Source of the DNA: JAEUKQ01 sp044227605
GTDB lineage: Bacteria > Pseudomonadota > Alphaproteobacteria > JAEUKQ01
Length of the DNA stretch: 14,944 nucleotides
Direction: 5' to 3'
NCBI GenBank assembly: GCA_044227605.1
Contig: JBGAWJ010000025.1
Span: 1 to 14,944, forward strand
Both the position numbers and the translations under genes were made by a program. Of the stretch, positions 1 to 7,583 are shown piece after piece. The notes beneath the pieces were generated by a model. The model had not been told where the DNA came from. It worked only from the letters and a program-made list of their open reading frames with translations, and searched no databases. How positions within the stretch are numbered: position 1 is the first letter of the stretch; every line of letters starts with the position of its first letter.

Positions 1-148
1 GTTTGTAGGTTGAATGATGAAACAAAAATTTTTCATGTTCCGTGCCCACGCGCCAGTCTTTTTTGGGTTTGCACCCGGATGCCAAATAATCCACTAGCTG
101 CTTTTTCGAGGTGATGATTTCATTCTGAACATCAGGAATTGCGGACAT
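1..148 (-). CDS. gshA: Glutamate-cysteine ligase, N-terminal fragment (window edge)
   Basis: This is the first 49 codons of a gene running off the left edge. Reading from the ATG at 148, the protein begins MSAIPDVQNEIITSKKQL and reaches a GCKPKKDW segment followed by RVGTEHEKF. That last motif is the start of the ATP-grasp-unrelated, plant/alphaproteobacterial type of glutamate-cysteine ligase, where the usual form is (R/G)IGTEHEKF. The enzyme makes gamma-glutamylcysteine, the first step of glutathione synthesis, in the cytoplasm. An AGGA ribosome site lies about 8 bases before the ATG. Its start is only 11 bases past the rsmE stop, so the two genes are almost certainly co-transcribed, an arrangement I recall as common in alphaproteobacteria. 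Only the N-terminus is visible, so the active site cannot be checked. Confidence 0.85.
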   Translation of the reverse strand, partial: MSAIPDVQNEIITSKKQLVDYLASGCKPKKDWRVGTEHEKFLFHHSTYK

Positions 149-159
149 ATAAATATTCC

Positions 160-939
160 TTAATTAATTGGGTGAGAAAGCATGGCGGCCGGACGCTCGC
201 TGGTATCACCAAAACATAATTGCCAGCTGACAAGCCCCGCCACGGCAGCAGTTTCAGCCCGCAACAATCGGGGGCCCAGCCCAACCGGCCAAACAAAAGG
301 ATGGCTGGTAATAAAATCAAGCTCTTTTTGATGAAATCCCCCCTCTGGGCCAATCATGACCGCCCCTTTCGGGGCAAACTTATGCCCAGCGGCTTCTAAT
401 AGGGATTTGAAAGATTGGGCTTTGCCTTTTTCTGCACATAGAAAAACGGGACAATCGGGCGACCATTTTTGGAAAATGGTTGCTAAGGGAACGGGTTCGT
501 CCATTTGGGGTATATGTAAACGCTGGCTTTGCTCGGCTGCCTCCACCGCAATACGCTGCCAACGCTCTATTTTTGCCCGTTCGGCCATGGTATATCGGGT
601 GATCATTGGGTGAAAATGGGAAACCCCCAACTCCGTTGCTTTGGCAATCAACCAGTCGGTTGGGTCTTTTTTTAATAAAGCAAAAAATAGATGCAATTCA
701 ACTGCCGCCGGTTGCGAACGATTCAGCCTAAGGATACGTAATTGAACCTGGTGGCGGTTCATGGATTCTGTCCGGGCAATCCATTCCCCATCATAACCGT
801 TAAACAGGGCGATTTCTTCCAATGGTTTTATGCGCATCACTTGGGTTAAATAGTGTGCTTGGCCTTCACTCACTTTAACCAACCCATCTGCCTCTAAAGG
901 ATGGTCGACAAACAAACGCAGGGTAAAAAATCTATTCAT
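160..939 (-). CDS. rsmE: 16S rRNA (uracil(1498)-N(3))-methyltransferase RsmE
   Basis: RsmE methylates N3 of U1498 in 16S rRNA using S-adenosylmethionine. It is a SPOUT-class enzyme with a deep trefoil knot. The protein is 259 residues from the chosen start, near the usual 240-260. It shows the family marks in order: the EGQAHYLTQVMR segment near residue 25 (PUA-like N-terminal domain), KATELGV at about 100-106, EAAEQSQR at about 133-140, the knot motif MIGPEGGF with GPEGG at 197-201, and LGPRLLRAETA at 221-231. An in-frame TTG lies two codons upstream. The ATG at 939 is preferred because AAGGAT sits 5 bases before it. The gene is divergent from ubiA and is followed after 11 bases by gshA. Function is secure from the motifs. 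Confidence 0.95.
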   Translation of the reverse strand: MNRFFTLRLFVDHPLEADGLVKVSEGQAHYLTQVMRIKPLEEIALFNGYDGEWIARTESMNRHQVQLRILRLNRSQPAAVELHLFFALLKKDPTDWLIAKATELGVSHFHPMITRYTMAERAKIERWQRIAVEAAEQSQRLHIPQMDEPVPLATIFQKWSPDCPVFLCAEKGKAQSFKSLLEAAGHKFAPKGAVMIGPEGGFHQKELDFITSHPFVWPVGLGPRLLRAETAAVAGLVSWQLCFGDTSERPAAMLSHPIN

Positions 940-1086
940 CCACAATCCTTTTTCCTGATCCTGTCTGATAAAGGTCGGATTACGCTAATCCTGAAATGGG
1001 TTAGGCAACGCTAAAATTCAACGGGAAAAGATGTATATATTTCTATTTTATATTTTTGCTTGGGCATTTATGGTGAAGAAATCGTC

Positions 1087-1977
1087 ATGAGGTATTCAAA
1101 ATTGATCAAAAACATACAGGCTTATATTTCTTTAGCTCGTTTAGAAAAACCAATCGGTGTCATTCTGTTGATGTTACCCTGTTGGTGGGGTGTTGCCCTA
1201 GCGACACCACCTCTCACCTGGCCTGATCCTATTCTTTTGATCGTGTTTGCTTGGGGCGCTTTTTTCCTGCGCGGGGCTGGCTGCACCTATAATGATTATA
1301 TAGACCGCAATATTGATAGGCAAGTCGCAAGAACCGCATGCCGCCCCCTTGCTGCAAAAACCATTAAAACCAAAGATGCCTTTTATTTTTTATTGATCCA
1401 ATTGTTTTTAGGGGCTTTGACCCTATGTTGGCTACCCCCCCTCGCCATCGTCATTGCTTTGTCATCTGTAGTTTTGGTATTGCTTTATCCCTATATGAAA
1501 CGCTTCACCTGGTGGCCGCAAGCCTTTTTAGGACTAACATTTAATATTGGGATTTTAGTGGGATATACAGCCATCCGTAAGAATTTGGACCTATCTGCAT
1601 GCCTTTTATATGGGGCAGGCTTTAGCTGGACGATCATTTATGACACCCTTTACGCCCATCAGGATAGGGAAGATGATGCCTTGATCGGAGTTAAATCCAC
1701 TGCCCGACTTTTCGGCCAATACAGCAAAATTATTTTAAGCCTTTTTGCTTTTCTTTTAATAGGTCTTTTGGGGGGTGCGCTTTATATAAGTAATCCCCCT
1801 TCTTCTCATTTAGTGTGGATGGTGGTCGCAGGTTTTGTTGTTCTTGCGGGTTTATTAGGCAGAAATATTTGGAGCGTTAACATCCATCATCCGCTTTCCT
1901 GTTTACGAGCATTTCATTTTCATCGCTGGATTGGACTGGCAATTTTTTTGCTGATCATAGGCAGTAAATTTTGGTAG
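1087..1977 (+). CDS. ubiA: 4-hydroxybenzoate polyprenyltransferase UbiA
   Basis: UbiA is an integral membrane prenyltransferase that attaches the polyprenyl tail to 4-hydroxybenzoate in ubiquinone synthesis. Both Asp-rich motifs are present. The first is NDYIDRNID at residues 69-77, continuing into RTACRPLA. The second is YAHQDREDD at 189-197, followed by GVKSTA at 201-206. These bind the Mg-pyrophosphate of the prenyl donor. The protein is about 296 residues with roughly eight or nine hydrophobic segments, the normal size. A TTG at 1060 would add nine residues (GIYGEEIV), but the ATG at 1087 gives the standard N-terminus and is preferred, although no strong ribosome site precedes either. It is the only plus-strand gene in the left half, is divergent from rsmE, and ends 13 bases from the convergent DUF4170 gene. 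Confidence 0.95.
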   Translation: MRYSKLIKNIQAYISLARLEKPIGVILLMLPCWWGVALATPPLTWPDPILLIVFAWGAFFLRGAGCTYNDYIDRNIDRQVARTACRPLAAKTIKTKDAFYFLLIQLFLGALTLCWLPPLAIVIALSSVVLVLLYPYMKRFTWWPQAFLGLTFNIGILVGYTAIRKNLDLSACLLYGAGFSWTIIYDTLYAHQDREDDALIGVKSTARLFGQYSKIILSLFAFLLIGLLGGALYISNPPSSHLVWMVVAGFVVLAGLLGRNIWSVNIHHPLSCLRAFHFHRWIGLAIFLLIIGSKFW

Positions 1978-1990
1978 TTCCACTGGATGG

Positions 1991-2380
1991 TTATGAAGTC
2001 ATATTTTTGCTTTCTTCGACAATCCAATAGCGGGATAAGGCCTTGTCAACCGAAAGCCAGGCAAATTTTGCCCATTCTAGATGGGCCGTTTGGTAATCGG
2101 CAAAAGGACCATATTGTTCTTGCTGCCCTGCTAGTTCGGTAAAACTGGCATCCCGATATTCCCCGCCCACCACCCAATATTTTTTGGCCTCAGATATTTC
2201 CTGGATATAAAAACGCATCAATGCCTGATCAACCGTCTGCCAAGCCAAGCGTTTCCATTCCTTTAAAGCATCCGCATAATTTGCAAACGGCCCATATCTT
2301 TGCTCGGTAGCATTTTTTGCCAGCCGCACAAAATCCATATCTTCATATTCCCCGCCGACGACCCAAAATTGTGATTTCAT
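1991..2380 (-). CDS. Tandem DUF4170 protein (two domains in one chain)
   Basis: This 129-residue soluble protein consists of two copies of one small domain. Copy 1 covers about residues 5-61 and copy 2 about 67-122. Both share the pattern VVGGEY..x-F..LA..., then YGPF..Y..A..EW...AW..VD.AL.R..I. This matches the alphaproteobacterial DUF4170 family as I know it, where members are usually a single domain of about 70-80 residues. The molecular function is unknown, and there is no signal peptide, membrane segment or obvious catalytic motif. The gene lies 63 bases downstream of the oxygenase-like gene and ends tail-to-tail with ubiA. The gap upstream carries a 17-base inverted repeat but no clear ribosome site. 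The family call is fairly sure; no function is proposed. Confidence 0.8.
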   Translation of the reverse strand: MKSQFWVVGGEYEDMDFVRLAKNATEQRYGPFANYADALKEWKRLAWQTVDQALMRFYIQEISEAKKYWVVGGEYRDASFTELAGQQEQYGPFADYQTAHLEWAKFAWLSVDKALSRYWIVEESKNMTS

Positions 2381-2410
2381 GATTGGTTGTTTTCAATCCC
2401 CCAAATAACA

Positions 2411-2427
2411 ATAAACCAATGGTTTAT
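2411..2427. repeat. 17-bp inverted repeat before the DUF4170 gene
   Basis: The sequence ATAAACCA-A-TGGTTTAT has two perfect 8-base half sites around one central base. It sits in the 63-base gap between the oxygenase-like gene (stop at 2444) and the DUF4170 start at 2380. As RNA it could form only a weak AT-rich hairpin with no U-tract after it, so a terminator is unlikely. It has the geometry of a dimeric repressor site, but no regulator is known for it and the role is inference. Confidence 0.4.
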
Positions 2428-2443
2428 AATGAAACATAATGGC

Positions 2444-3211
2444 TTAAAGAGGCTGCCCTTGTTTAGCTGTTTTAACCTCCCGGCGATCAAAAAGGAATGT
2501 GCCTAATAACACCCATCTTCTTTTTTCCTCTACCTTCGCTCCTGCAGTCACAACCAATGGGGTGGTGTAATGCCAAAAAGGCAAATGATAAAGCGTAATC
2601 AACCCCGTTTCATGAACCGGTTGGCTTTGGCTGAAATGACCATTCTTTTCATAGATTAACCATTGATGGGTAACCCCTTTTCCAACCAAGGAAATATGGC
2701 AATCCACATATCCTGATGCAGCCTCTGGATCCCCTGGATGATGATCATTATGGGGGCCTATATAATCGCCCTCCTCATAACATAATACCTGATTGCCGAT
2801 TTTTTTGCGAAATCTATGACCGGTTATTTGGCGGACAAATTGCTGGTAACTGGAAGAACTTAAAAATCCCAGCAATCCGATTTCTTTTGCAATCCGGTAT
2901 GTTATATGTTGGATGGAATCCAAGTAGGCAGTTTGCATTCGCACCACTTTCGGCAAGCGTTCTTTATAGTTCGATACCATATTCCAGATGGTAAAATCTG
3001 GGATCGGCTGCTCGAGCAACTCCAAATGGGGCCTTAAGCTTCTGTTCAATAATTGGTATGCCCGCTCACAGAAATCAGTTCGGATAGCACCATTGATGGT
3101 CAGGAAAGACGAAATTGGAAGCTTGTCCTTAGGTTGCCCTTGGTGTAATAACTGCAAACCATAGTCCGTAAGACAATCCGAAAATTCCTTCGGGAATTGA
3201 TCCATATCCAT
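2444..3211 (-). CDS. 2-oxoglutarate/Fe(II)-dependent oxygenase-like protein
   Basis: This is a 255-residue protein I cannot assign to a named enzyme. The C-terminal half has the spacing of a double-stranded beta-helix 2OG-Fe(II) oxygenase. An HxD pair falls at H154/D156 (in IGPHNDHHPGD), a distal histidine at H214 (in PFWHYTTPL), and an arginine at R231 or R232 (in RRWVLLGTF) that could bind the 2-oxoglutarate carboxylate. The N-terminal 100 residues are mostly helical with no recognised motif. There is no signal peptide, so it is probably cytoplasmic. It starts 20 bases after the argB stop and is probably the tail of the rpmH-to-argB transcript, although its substrate need not relate to arginine. 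A second in-frame ATG lies two codons in; the first is taken because a GGGGT-like site precedes it. The fold is an inference from the residue pattern alone. Confidence 0.6.
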   Translation of the reverse strand: MDMDQFPKEFSDCLTDYGLQLLHQGQPKDKLPISSFLTINGAIRTDFCERAYQLLNRSLRPHLELLEQPIPDFTIWNMVSNYKERLPKVVRMQTAYLDSIQHITYRIAKEIGLLGFLSSSSYQQFVRQITGHRFRKKIGNQVLCYEEGDYIGPHNDHHPGDPEAASGYVDCHISLVGKGVTHQWLIYEKNGHFSQSQPVHETGLITLYHLPFWHYTTPLVVTAGAKVEEKRRWVLLGTFLFDRREVKTAKQGQPL

Positions 3212-3231
3212 GGCTTACCCCAACAGCCTTG

Positions 3232-4113
3232 TTAATTTTTCTTTTTGGTAATTAACGTTCCAAGTCCCCGGGGCGTAAAAATTTCCAGCAGCAACGCATG
3301 CGGTACCCTGCCATCTAGCACAACAGCAGCTTCTATCCCTTGCTCAATCGCCTGGATACAAGTTTCCAATTTTGGAATCATTCCCCCGTGGATGGTACCA
3401 TCTTGAATTAATTCACGCACTTCATCCACCGAAAGATTTTCAATCAGGCTGCCATTTTTGCTAAGAACCCCCGGCACATCGGTTAACATCAGCAAACGTG
3501 CGGCGCGCACAGCACCGGCAATCGCACCCGCGGCTGTATCCGCGTTGATATTCAGAATTTCCCCATTAGGGCCTGTCCCAACCGGTGCTACCACTGGTAT
3601 AACGCCCGCTGATTCTAAGGTGGATAATACATGCGGATCCACATTGGTAGGCTCGCCCACAAGCCCCAGATCACCTTTGGGTGACGTCAGTTTCTTGGCT
3701 CGGATCAAGTGAGCATCCCGGCCGCTTAAACCAACCGCACTACCGCCTGCGGCATTAATGGCGGCCACAATATGCTTATTGATGGTGCCGGATAATACCA
3801 TTTCTACAATTTCAATGGATGCTTGATCCGTTACCCTTAACCCATCGATAAATTGGCTTTTGATATTAAGCTTTTCCAGCATGTTGCCAATTTGTGGCCC
3901 GCCCCCATGCACCACCACAGGATTAATCCCCACCTGTTTTAACAGAACGATATCGCTCGCGAAAATATTCGCGAGTGCTGATTCTGTCATCGCATGGCCA
4001 CCATATTTTATGACGAAACTTCTGCCCGAATACCGCCTCATATAAGGCAGCGCCTCGGAAATTGTCCTGGCTGTCCTCAGCCAATATTTCGTTTCAGTGA
4101 AATTAGTTTGCAT
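3232..4113 (-). CDS. argB: Acetylglutamate kinase
   Basis: ArgB phosphorylates N-acetylglutamate, the second step of arginine synthesis, in the cytoplasm. At 293 residues it shows the amino acid kinase fold motifs: KYGGHAM starting at K36, VVVHGGGPQIG around 67-76 (acetylglutamate loop), LSGRDAHL at about 129-136, NINADTAAGAIAG at 188-200, MLTDVPGVL at 209-217 and GGMIPKLE at 243-250 with K248. The first 30 residues form an extra helix (TARTISEALPYMRRYSG) of the kind found in the hexameric, arginine-inhibited enzymes, so feedback inhibition by arginine is likely. It starts only 5 bases after the engB stop, with weak ribosome-site similarity inside the engB tail, which suggests translational coupling. 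An engB-argB pairing is typical of alphaproteobacteria. Confidence 0.96.
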   Translation of the reverse strand: MQTNFTETKYWLRTARTISEALPYMRRYSGRSFVIKYGGHAMTESALANIFASDIVLLKQVGINPVVVHGGGPQIGNMLEKLNIKSQFIDGLRVTDQASIEIVEMVLSGTINKHIVAAINAAGGSAVGLSGRDAHLIRAKKLTSPKGDLGLVGEPTNVDPHVLSTLESAGVIPVVAPVGTGPNGEILNINADTAAGAIAGAVRAARLLMLTDVPGVLSKNGSLIENLSVDEVRELIQDGTIHGGMIPKLETCIQAIEQGIEAAVVLDGRVPHALLLEIFTPRGLGTLITKKKN

Positions 4114-4118
4114 AATCT

Positions 4119-4787
4119 TTAATACCCTGGTTTGGTGGGTGATCTGGCTATAAGGGCCGCTATTTCCGCTTGTAAAGATTGTATCCCAATATTATCTGAC
4201 GCACTGGTGGTTAAAATTTCCGGATGGGCCGCCTGATAAGCGGCAATCTTCGGTACCATCTTCTCGTGGATTGCTTTCTGCTCACCCAGGTTTAGTTTAT
4301 CTATCTTGGTCAGAACAATCTGATAGGATAAAGCAGCACTGTCTAAAAATTTCATAAAATCTTCGTCTAATTTTTTAAGACCATGTCTTGAATCGATTAA
4401 TAGGAACAGTCTTAACAGGGAATGGCGTCCCCGTAAATAGGCCTTCATCAAATTTTGCCAACCCATTACCTCGCGCCTGCCTGCCTGGGCATATCCATAT
4501 CCCGGCATGTCCACCAGATAAAATTGATCGGCAATTTGAAAATAGTTCAGTTGTTGGGTGCGACCGGGCATGGCAGAAACCCGAGCTAAGGTTTTATTGT
4601 CGGTCAAGGCGTTAATAATACTGGATTTTCCAACATTTGAGCGGCCAGCAAAAGCGATTTCTGGTAAGGAATTTACCGGTAAATCCTTAACATCCACACA
4701 ACTTCTAACAAAGGAACTGCGAGAAAAAAGCTTCTTCCCTGCCAATTGCCATTTCGGATCATCTGCCCAGCGAAGGGTGCTAGACAT
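4119..4787 (-). CDS. engB: Ribosome biogenesis GTP-binding protein EngB (YihA/YsxC)
   Basis: EngB is an essential small GTPase that assists assembly of the large ribosomal subunit. The 222-residue protein carries all G motifs. G1 is GRSNVGKS at residues 48-55, G2 is the PGRTQ segment with T77, G3 is DMPGYGYA starting at D93, G4 is TKIDK at 160-164, and G5 is the TSAS near residue 194. About 20 residues precede the conserved domain, a common extension in alphaproteobacteria. It lies 31 bases after yidC and 5 bases before argB in the same minus-strand run. No key residue is missing. Confidence 0.96.
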   Translation of the reverse strand: MSSTLRWADDPKWQLAGKKLFSRSSFVRSCVDVKDLPVNSLPEIAFAGRSNVGKSSIINALTDNKTLARVSAMPGRTQQLNYFQIADQFYLVDMPGYGYAQAGRREVMGWQNLMKAYLRGRHSLLRLFLLIDSRHGLKKLDEDFMKFLDSAALSYQIVLTKIDKLNLGEQKAIHEKMVPKIAAYQAAHPEILTTSASDNIGIQSLQAEIAALIARSPTKPGY

Positions 4788-4818
4788 AGTTTAAACTCCA
4801 CCCTGCTTGATCAACATA

Positions 4819-6567
4819 TCAACTGCTTTTGTTATATTTTTTGGCAGGCGCTTTCATGATATCCCGGGTAATTAGTCGTTGCTGTAAAATGGATAGCAGA
4901 TTGTTCCATGTCCAATAGATGACTAACCCGGCGGCAAAATGCGCCAACATAAAAGTAAATAAAATCGGCAAAAATTTAAATATTTTTGCTTGTATGGGAT
5001 CGGGTGGCGCCGGATTTAGGCGTTGTTGGAAATACATACTGAGCCCCATCAAGATGGGCCAAATACCAATATTTAAGAAAGAACCAAAGCTGCTTGCCGG
5101 AACAACCCATGGCAACAGCCCAAATAAATTCAGGATTGAAGTGGGGTCTGGTGCCGATAAATCTTGTATCCAACCAAAAAACGGTGCATGGCGCATTTCA
5201 ATGGTGACAAACAAGACCTTGTATAACGAGAAGAAAATCGGAATCTGGATTATAATTGGCAAACAACCGGCAGCAGGGTTCAGTTTCTCCCGCTTATAAA
5301 GAGCGATCATCTCCTGGTTCAGTTTTTGCCGATCACTGCCATAACGTTCCCGCAATTTAGCCATTTCGGGACCAACCAACTTCATCTTAGCCATCGAGCG
5401 ATATGATTTATTAGCTAATGGATACAACAATAATTTGATAAAAACAGTTAACAGTAAAATCGCCACCCCGAAATTACCAATCCAGTCATATAACGTTTTC
5501 AAAACCAAAAAAATCGGTTTGGTTAAAAAATAAAACCAACCAAAATCAACCGCCCGGTCAAACAAGGGGATGGCCATTTTATCGGCATATTTATCCAATT
5601 GCTCCACTTCTTTGGCGCCAGCAAATAAATTAATTTCGGAACGTGTTTGGCTGTTAGCGTTAACGGTTACGGCAGGTAAAAGATAATCCACTTGATAAAG
5701 CTCGGCTTGGCCATTTTTTGACGGCAAATAGGAATAGCCAGATTTCACCTGATCTTGTTGGAAGGGAATAAGCGCAACCAGCCAATATTTATCCGTGAAC
5801 CCGCTCCATCCCCCGCGACTATCAAAAGCAAATTTCTTGGCCTCCTGAACTTCACTATAATCAATTTCTTTTAGCTCATCATTGGCAACCCCGATCAAGC
5901 CTTCATGCAAAATAAAATAGCCGCCGATTTGCGGTGTTCCTGCGCGGACAATTCGGCTGTAGGGGAATAATTGTATCGATTTTTCGGATGTATTGTCGAC
6001 CTGTTGTTCCACATGAACCATGTAATTTTCATCTAACGTAAAAATGAGATGAAAACGCTGTCCTTGTCCGTTATCCCAATGCAAATGCAAAGGTTTACCC
6101 GGTTCTAATTTATGATCACTGGTTTGCCACAGGGTATCAGCTTTTGGCAGAGTTATAGTTAATGAATTCCCTGAAATCCAACCAAATTCAACGAAATAAC
6201 TATCTGGAGTGCCCACCGGTTGCAACAAATCAATGTTTTGGCTGCCAACACCCACATTTTCCCGGTATTGGGTCAATGTTAAATCATCAAATCTTGCCCC
6301 TATCAAAGCAATAGAACCGCTTAAGCGGGGGGACAGGATAGGAATTCTGGGGCCGCTTTTTTCCAAGGCTTCGTTGCGTGTGGCAAATTGAATTTTTGTT
6401 GCCGTGTTTTCAGGCTGTTGCCCCTGATTTTGTACACCAACCTGTTGTTGCAATTCCGAATTGATCCTAGCATTTTCACGGTTCTTTGGAATTTCATAGA
6501 AATATTGGAACCCTAATAAAATCACTAAGGAAAGGCCTATCGCCCAAATTACATTTTTTTGTTCCAT
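4819..6567 (-). CDS. yidC: Membrane protein insertase YidC
   Basis: YidC inserts and folds inner-membrane proteins, alone or with SecYEG. The protein is 582 residues, the length of Gram-negative forms. It begins with a membrane segment (about 7-25), then a large periplasmic P1 domain to about 330. The conserved core follows, with membrane segments near 365-384, 433-455, 490-512 and 530-555. Recognisable core stretches are ANKSYRSMAKMK (385-396), KLNPAAGCLPIIIQIPIF (428-445) and MYFQQRLNPAPPDP (511-524). The charged residue of the hydrophilic groove, Arg366 in E. coli, aligns with K378 (TVFIKLLLYPL). Lysine here is, as far as I recall, usual in alphaproteobacteria, so it is not a defect. The C-terminus is short and basic. 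It follows yidD after 61 bases. Confidence 0.97.
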   Translation of the reverse strand: MEQKNVIWAIGLSLVILLGFQYFYEIPKNRENARINSELQQQVGVQNQGQQPENTATKIQFATRNEALEKSGPRIPILSPRLSGSIALIGARFDDLTLTQYRENVGVGSQNIDLLQPVGTPDSYFVEFGWISGNSLTITLPKADTLWQTSDHKLEPGKPLHLHWDNGQGQRFHLIFTLDENYMVHVEQQVDNTSEKSIQLFPYSRIVRAGTPQIGGYFILHEGLIGVANDELKEIDYSEVQEAKKFAFDSRGGWSGFTDKYWLVALIPFQQDQVKSGYSYLPSKNGQAELYQVDYLLPAVTVNANSQTRSEINLFAGAKEVEQLDKYADKMAIPLFDRAVDFGWFYFLTKPIFLVLKTLYDWIGNFGVAILLLTVFIKLLLYPLANKSYRSMAKMKLVGPEMAKLRERYGSDRQKLNQEMIALYKREKLNPAAGCLPIIIQIPIFFSLYKVLFVTIEMRHAPFFGWIQDLSAPDPTSILNLFGLLPWVVPASSFGSFLNIGIWPILMGLSMYFQQRLNPAPPDPIQAKIFKFLPILFTFMLAHFAAGLVIYWTWNNLLSILQQRLITRDIMKAPAKKYNKSS

Positions 6568-6628
6568 CTTTTAATCCCACTTCATCCACAAATACCTATC
6601 GCCAATTAATATTGCATCCCTATCACCG

Positions 6629-6883
6629 CTAATGATCGCCACTTGATTGAAATTTTTCCTTAAGGGGCACAGGATCGTAACCAGAACCACCCCAAGGATG
6701 GCAACGGCATAGCCGTCTGCTGGTTAACCAAGTGCCTTTGATCAGCCCATGCTGTTTTAACGCTTCCAATCCATATTCCGAACAAGTTGGTAAAAATCGG
6801 CAGGATTTAGGTAATATCGGGCTAATCACATATTGATATCCCTTAATCAGCCCTATCATCAAATAAGAAAATATCTTTTGCAT
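6629..6883 (-). CDS. yidD: Membrane protein insertion efficiency factor YidD
   Basis: YidD is a small inner-membrane-associated protein that aids YidC-dependent insertion. The 84-residue protein has the full signature: IKGYQYVISP near residues 13-22, then SCRFLPTCSEYGLEALK with C28 and C34, then RRLCRCHPWGGSGYDPVP with C59 and C61. The N-terminal stretch (about 4-24) is amphipathic to hydrophobic. It sits between rnpA (7 bases away) and yidC, its standard place. Confidence 0.95.
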   Translation of the reverse strand: MQKIFSYLMIGLIKGYQYVISPILPKSCRFLPTCSEYGLEALKQHGLIKGTWLTSRRLCRCHPWGGSGYDPVPLKEKFQSSGDH

Positions 6884-6890
6884 AAAACCA

Positions 6891-7271
6891 TCAGGGTTGA
6901 ATAAATCCTAAAACCTTTTTAAGGTCTGCCGCCATTTTTATAAAGGACAAAGATTTTGCTTGATCCCTAGCAATCATGACATAATCAATGCCCGCATGGC
7001 CATATTTTGGCATCATCAAATCTGCCGCCGCCCGCAAACGGCGACGCACCCGATTCCTAATCACGGCTGAACCAATTTTCTTTGTCACGGTAAACCCTAT
7101 CCGCCAATCTCCCCGCGCATCCGTTTCCTTGGCAGGTAACCCCGCCAAATCCGCTGATGAAGGTTGTATTTTCGCAAGATATTGTAAAATAAAAGCATCC
7201 GTCACATGACGTTTGCCTTTTTGGGCAATTTGAACAAAGTCTTTCCGTTTTTTCAAACGCGGCAACTTCAT
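6891..7271 (-). CDS. rnpA: Ribonuclease P protein component
   Basis: RnpA is the protein subunit of RNase P, which trims the 5' leader of precursor tRNAs together with the catalytic RNA. From the ATG at 7271 it is 126 residues beginning MKLPRLKKRKDF, the classic start. The RNA-binding RNR signature runs from TVTKKIGSAVIRNRVRRRL (about 61-79). A hydrophilic insert between strands, about 33-55 (SSADLAGLPAKETDARGDW), is of the kind seen in alphaproteobacterial RnpA. The open frame extends further upstream to 7370, but that stretch overlaps rpmH in another frame and lacks family similarity, so it is excluded. The start lies 10 bases after the rpmH stop and has little ribosome-site similarity, suggesting coupling to rpmH translation. 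Confidence 0.95.
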   Translation of the reverse strand: MKLPRLKKRKDFVQIAQKGKRHVTDAFILQYLAKIQPSSADLAGLPAKETDARGDWRIGFTVTKKIGSAVIRNRVRRRLRAAADLMMPKYGHAGIDYVMIARDQAKSLSFIKMAADLKKVLGFIQP

Positions 7272-7281
7272 TGACAGGTGC

Positions 7282-7416
7282 TTATGCTGACAAACGCTTC
7301 CGGCCTTTAGCACGACGGGCGGATAAGATCTTTCGGCCACTAACTGTTTCCATGCGCGCACGGAATCCATGGCGGCGTTTACGAACTAACTCACTTGGTT
7401 GAAATGTCCGCTTCAC
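7282..7416 (-). CDS. rpmH: 50S ribosomal protein L34
   Basis: This 44-residue ribosomal protein of the large subunit reads KRTFQPSELVRKRRHGFRA after the initiator and ends KGRKRLSA, an unmistakable L34. The start codon is GTG at 7416, with CAGGAG 8 bases before it. The short length and GTG start make the gene easy to miss, because the longer rnpA frame overlaps its 3' part. It is the first gene of the rpmH-rnpA-yidD-yidC run and is preceded by a strong promoter. Confidence 0.96.
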   Translation of the reverse strand: MKRTFQPSELVRKRRHGFRARMETVSGRKILSARRAKGRKRLSA

Positions 7417-7480
7417 TTTCTTTACTCCTGATTAAAAGGTTGCGGCTATCACACCAGCAACCAACTATTTGAACCCTAAG

Positions 7481-7509
7481 CGTATAAAGGGTGATGGCCT
7501 TTAAGTCAA
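7481..7509 (-). promoter_or_regulatory. Sigma70-like promoter of the rpmH-rnpA operon
   Basis: On the minus strand, TTGACT (complement of 7504-7509) and TATACG (complement of 7481-7486) are separated by exactly 17 bases. Transcription would begin near 7474, giving a leader of about 57 bases before the rpmH GTG. A small dyad, ACCC...GGGT, flanks the -10 box. A strong promoter in front of a ribosomal protein gene is expected. Assigned by eye. Confidence 0.65.
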
Positions 7510-7583
7510 TAAAACAAAATAGCCATTGCTTATAATTTTATCAAAATTCTTTATCTTCTTATCAAACAACGCTCTCATTTACA

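Noticed and set aside
5460..5490. Lysine in place of the YidC groove arginine as a possible loss of function
   Set aside because: The charge is retained and, as far as I know, lysine is normal at this place in alphaproteobacterial YidC.
7272..7370. Longer N-terminus for RnpA
   Set aside because: The extra 33 codons overlap rpmH in another frame and do not resemble RnpA, while the ATG at 7271 gives the usual MKLPRLKKRKDF start.
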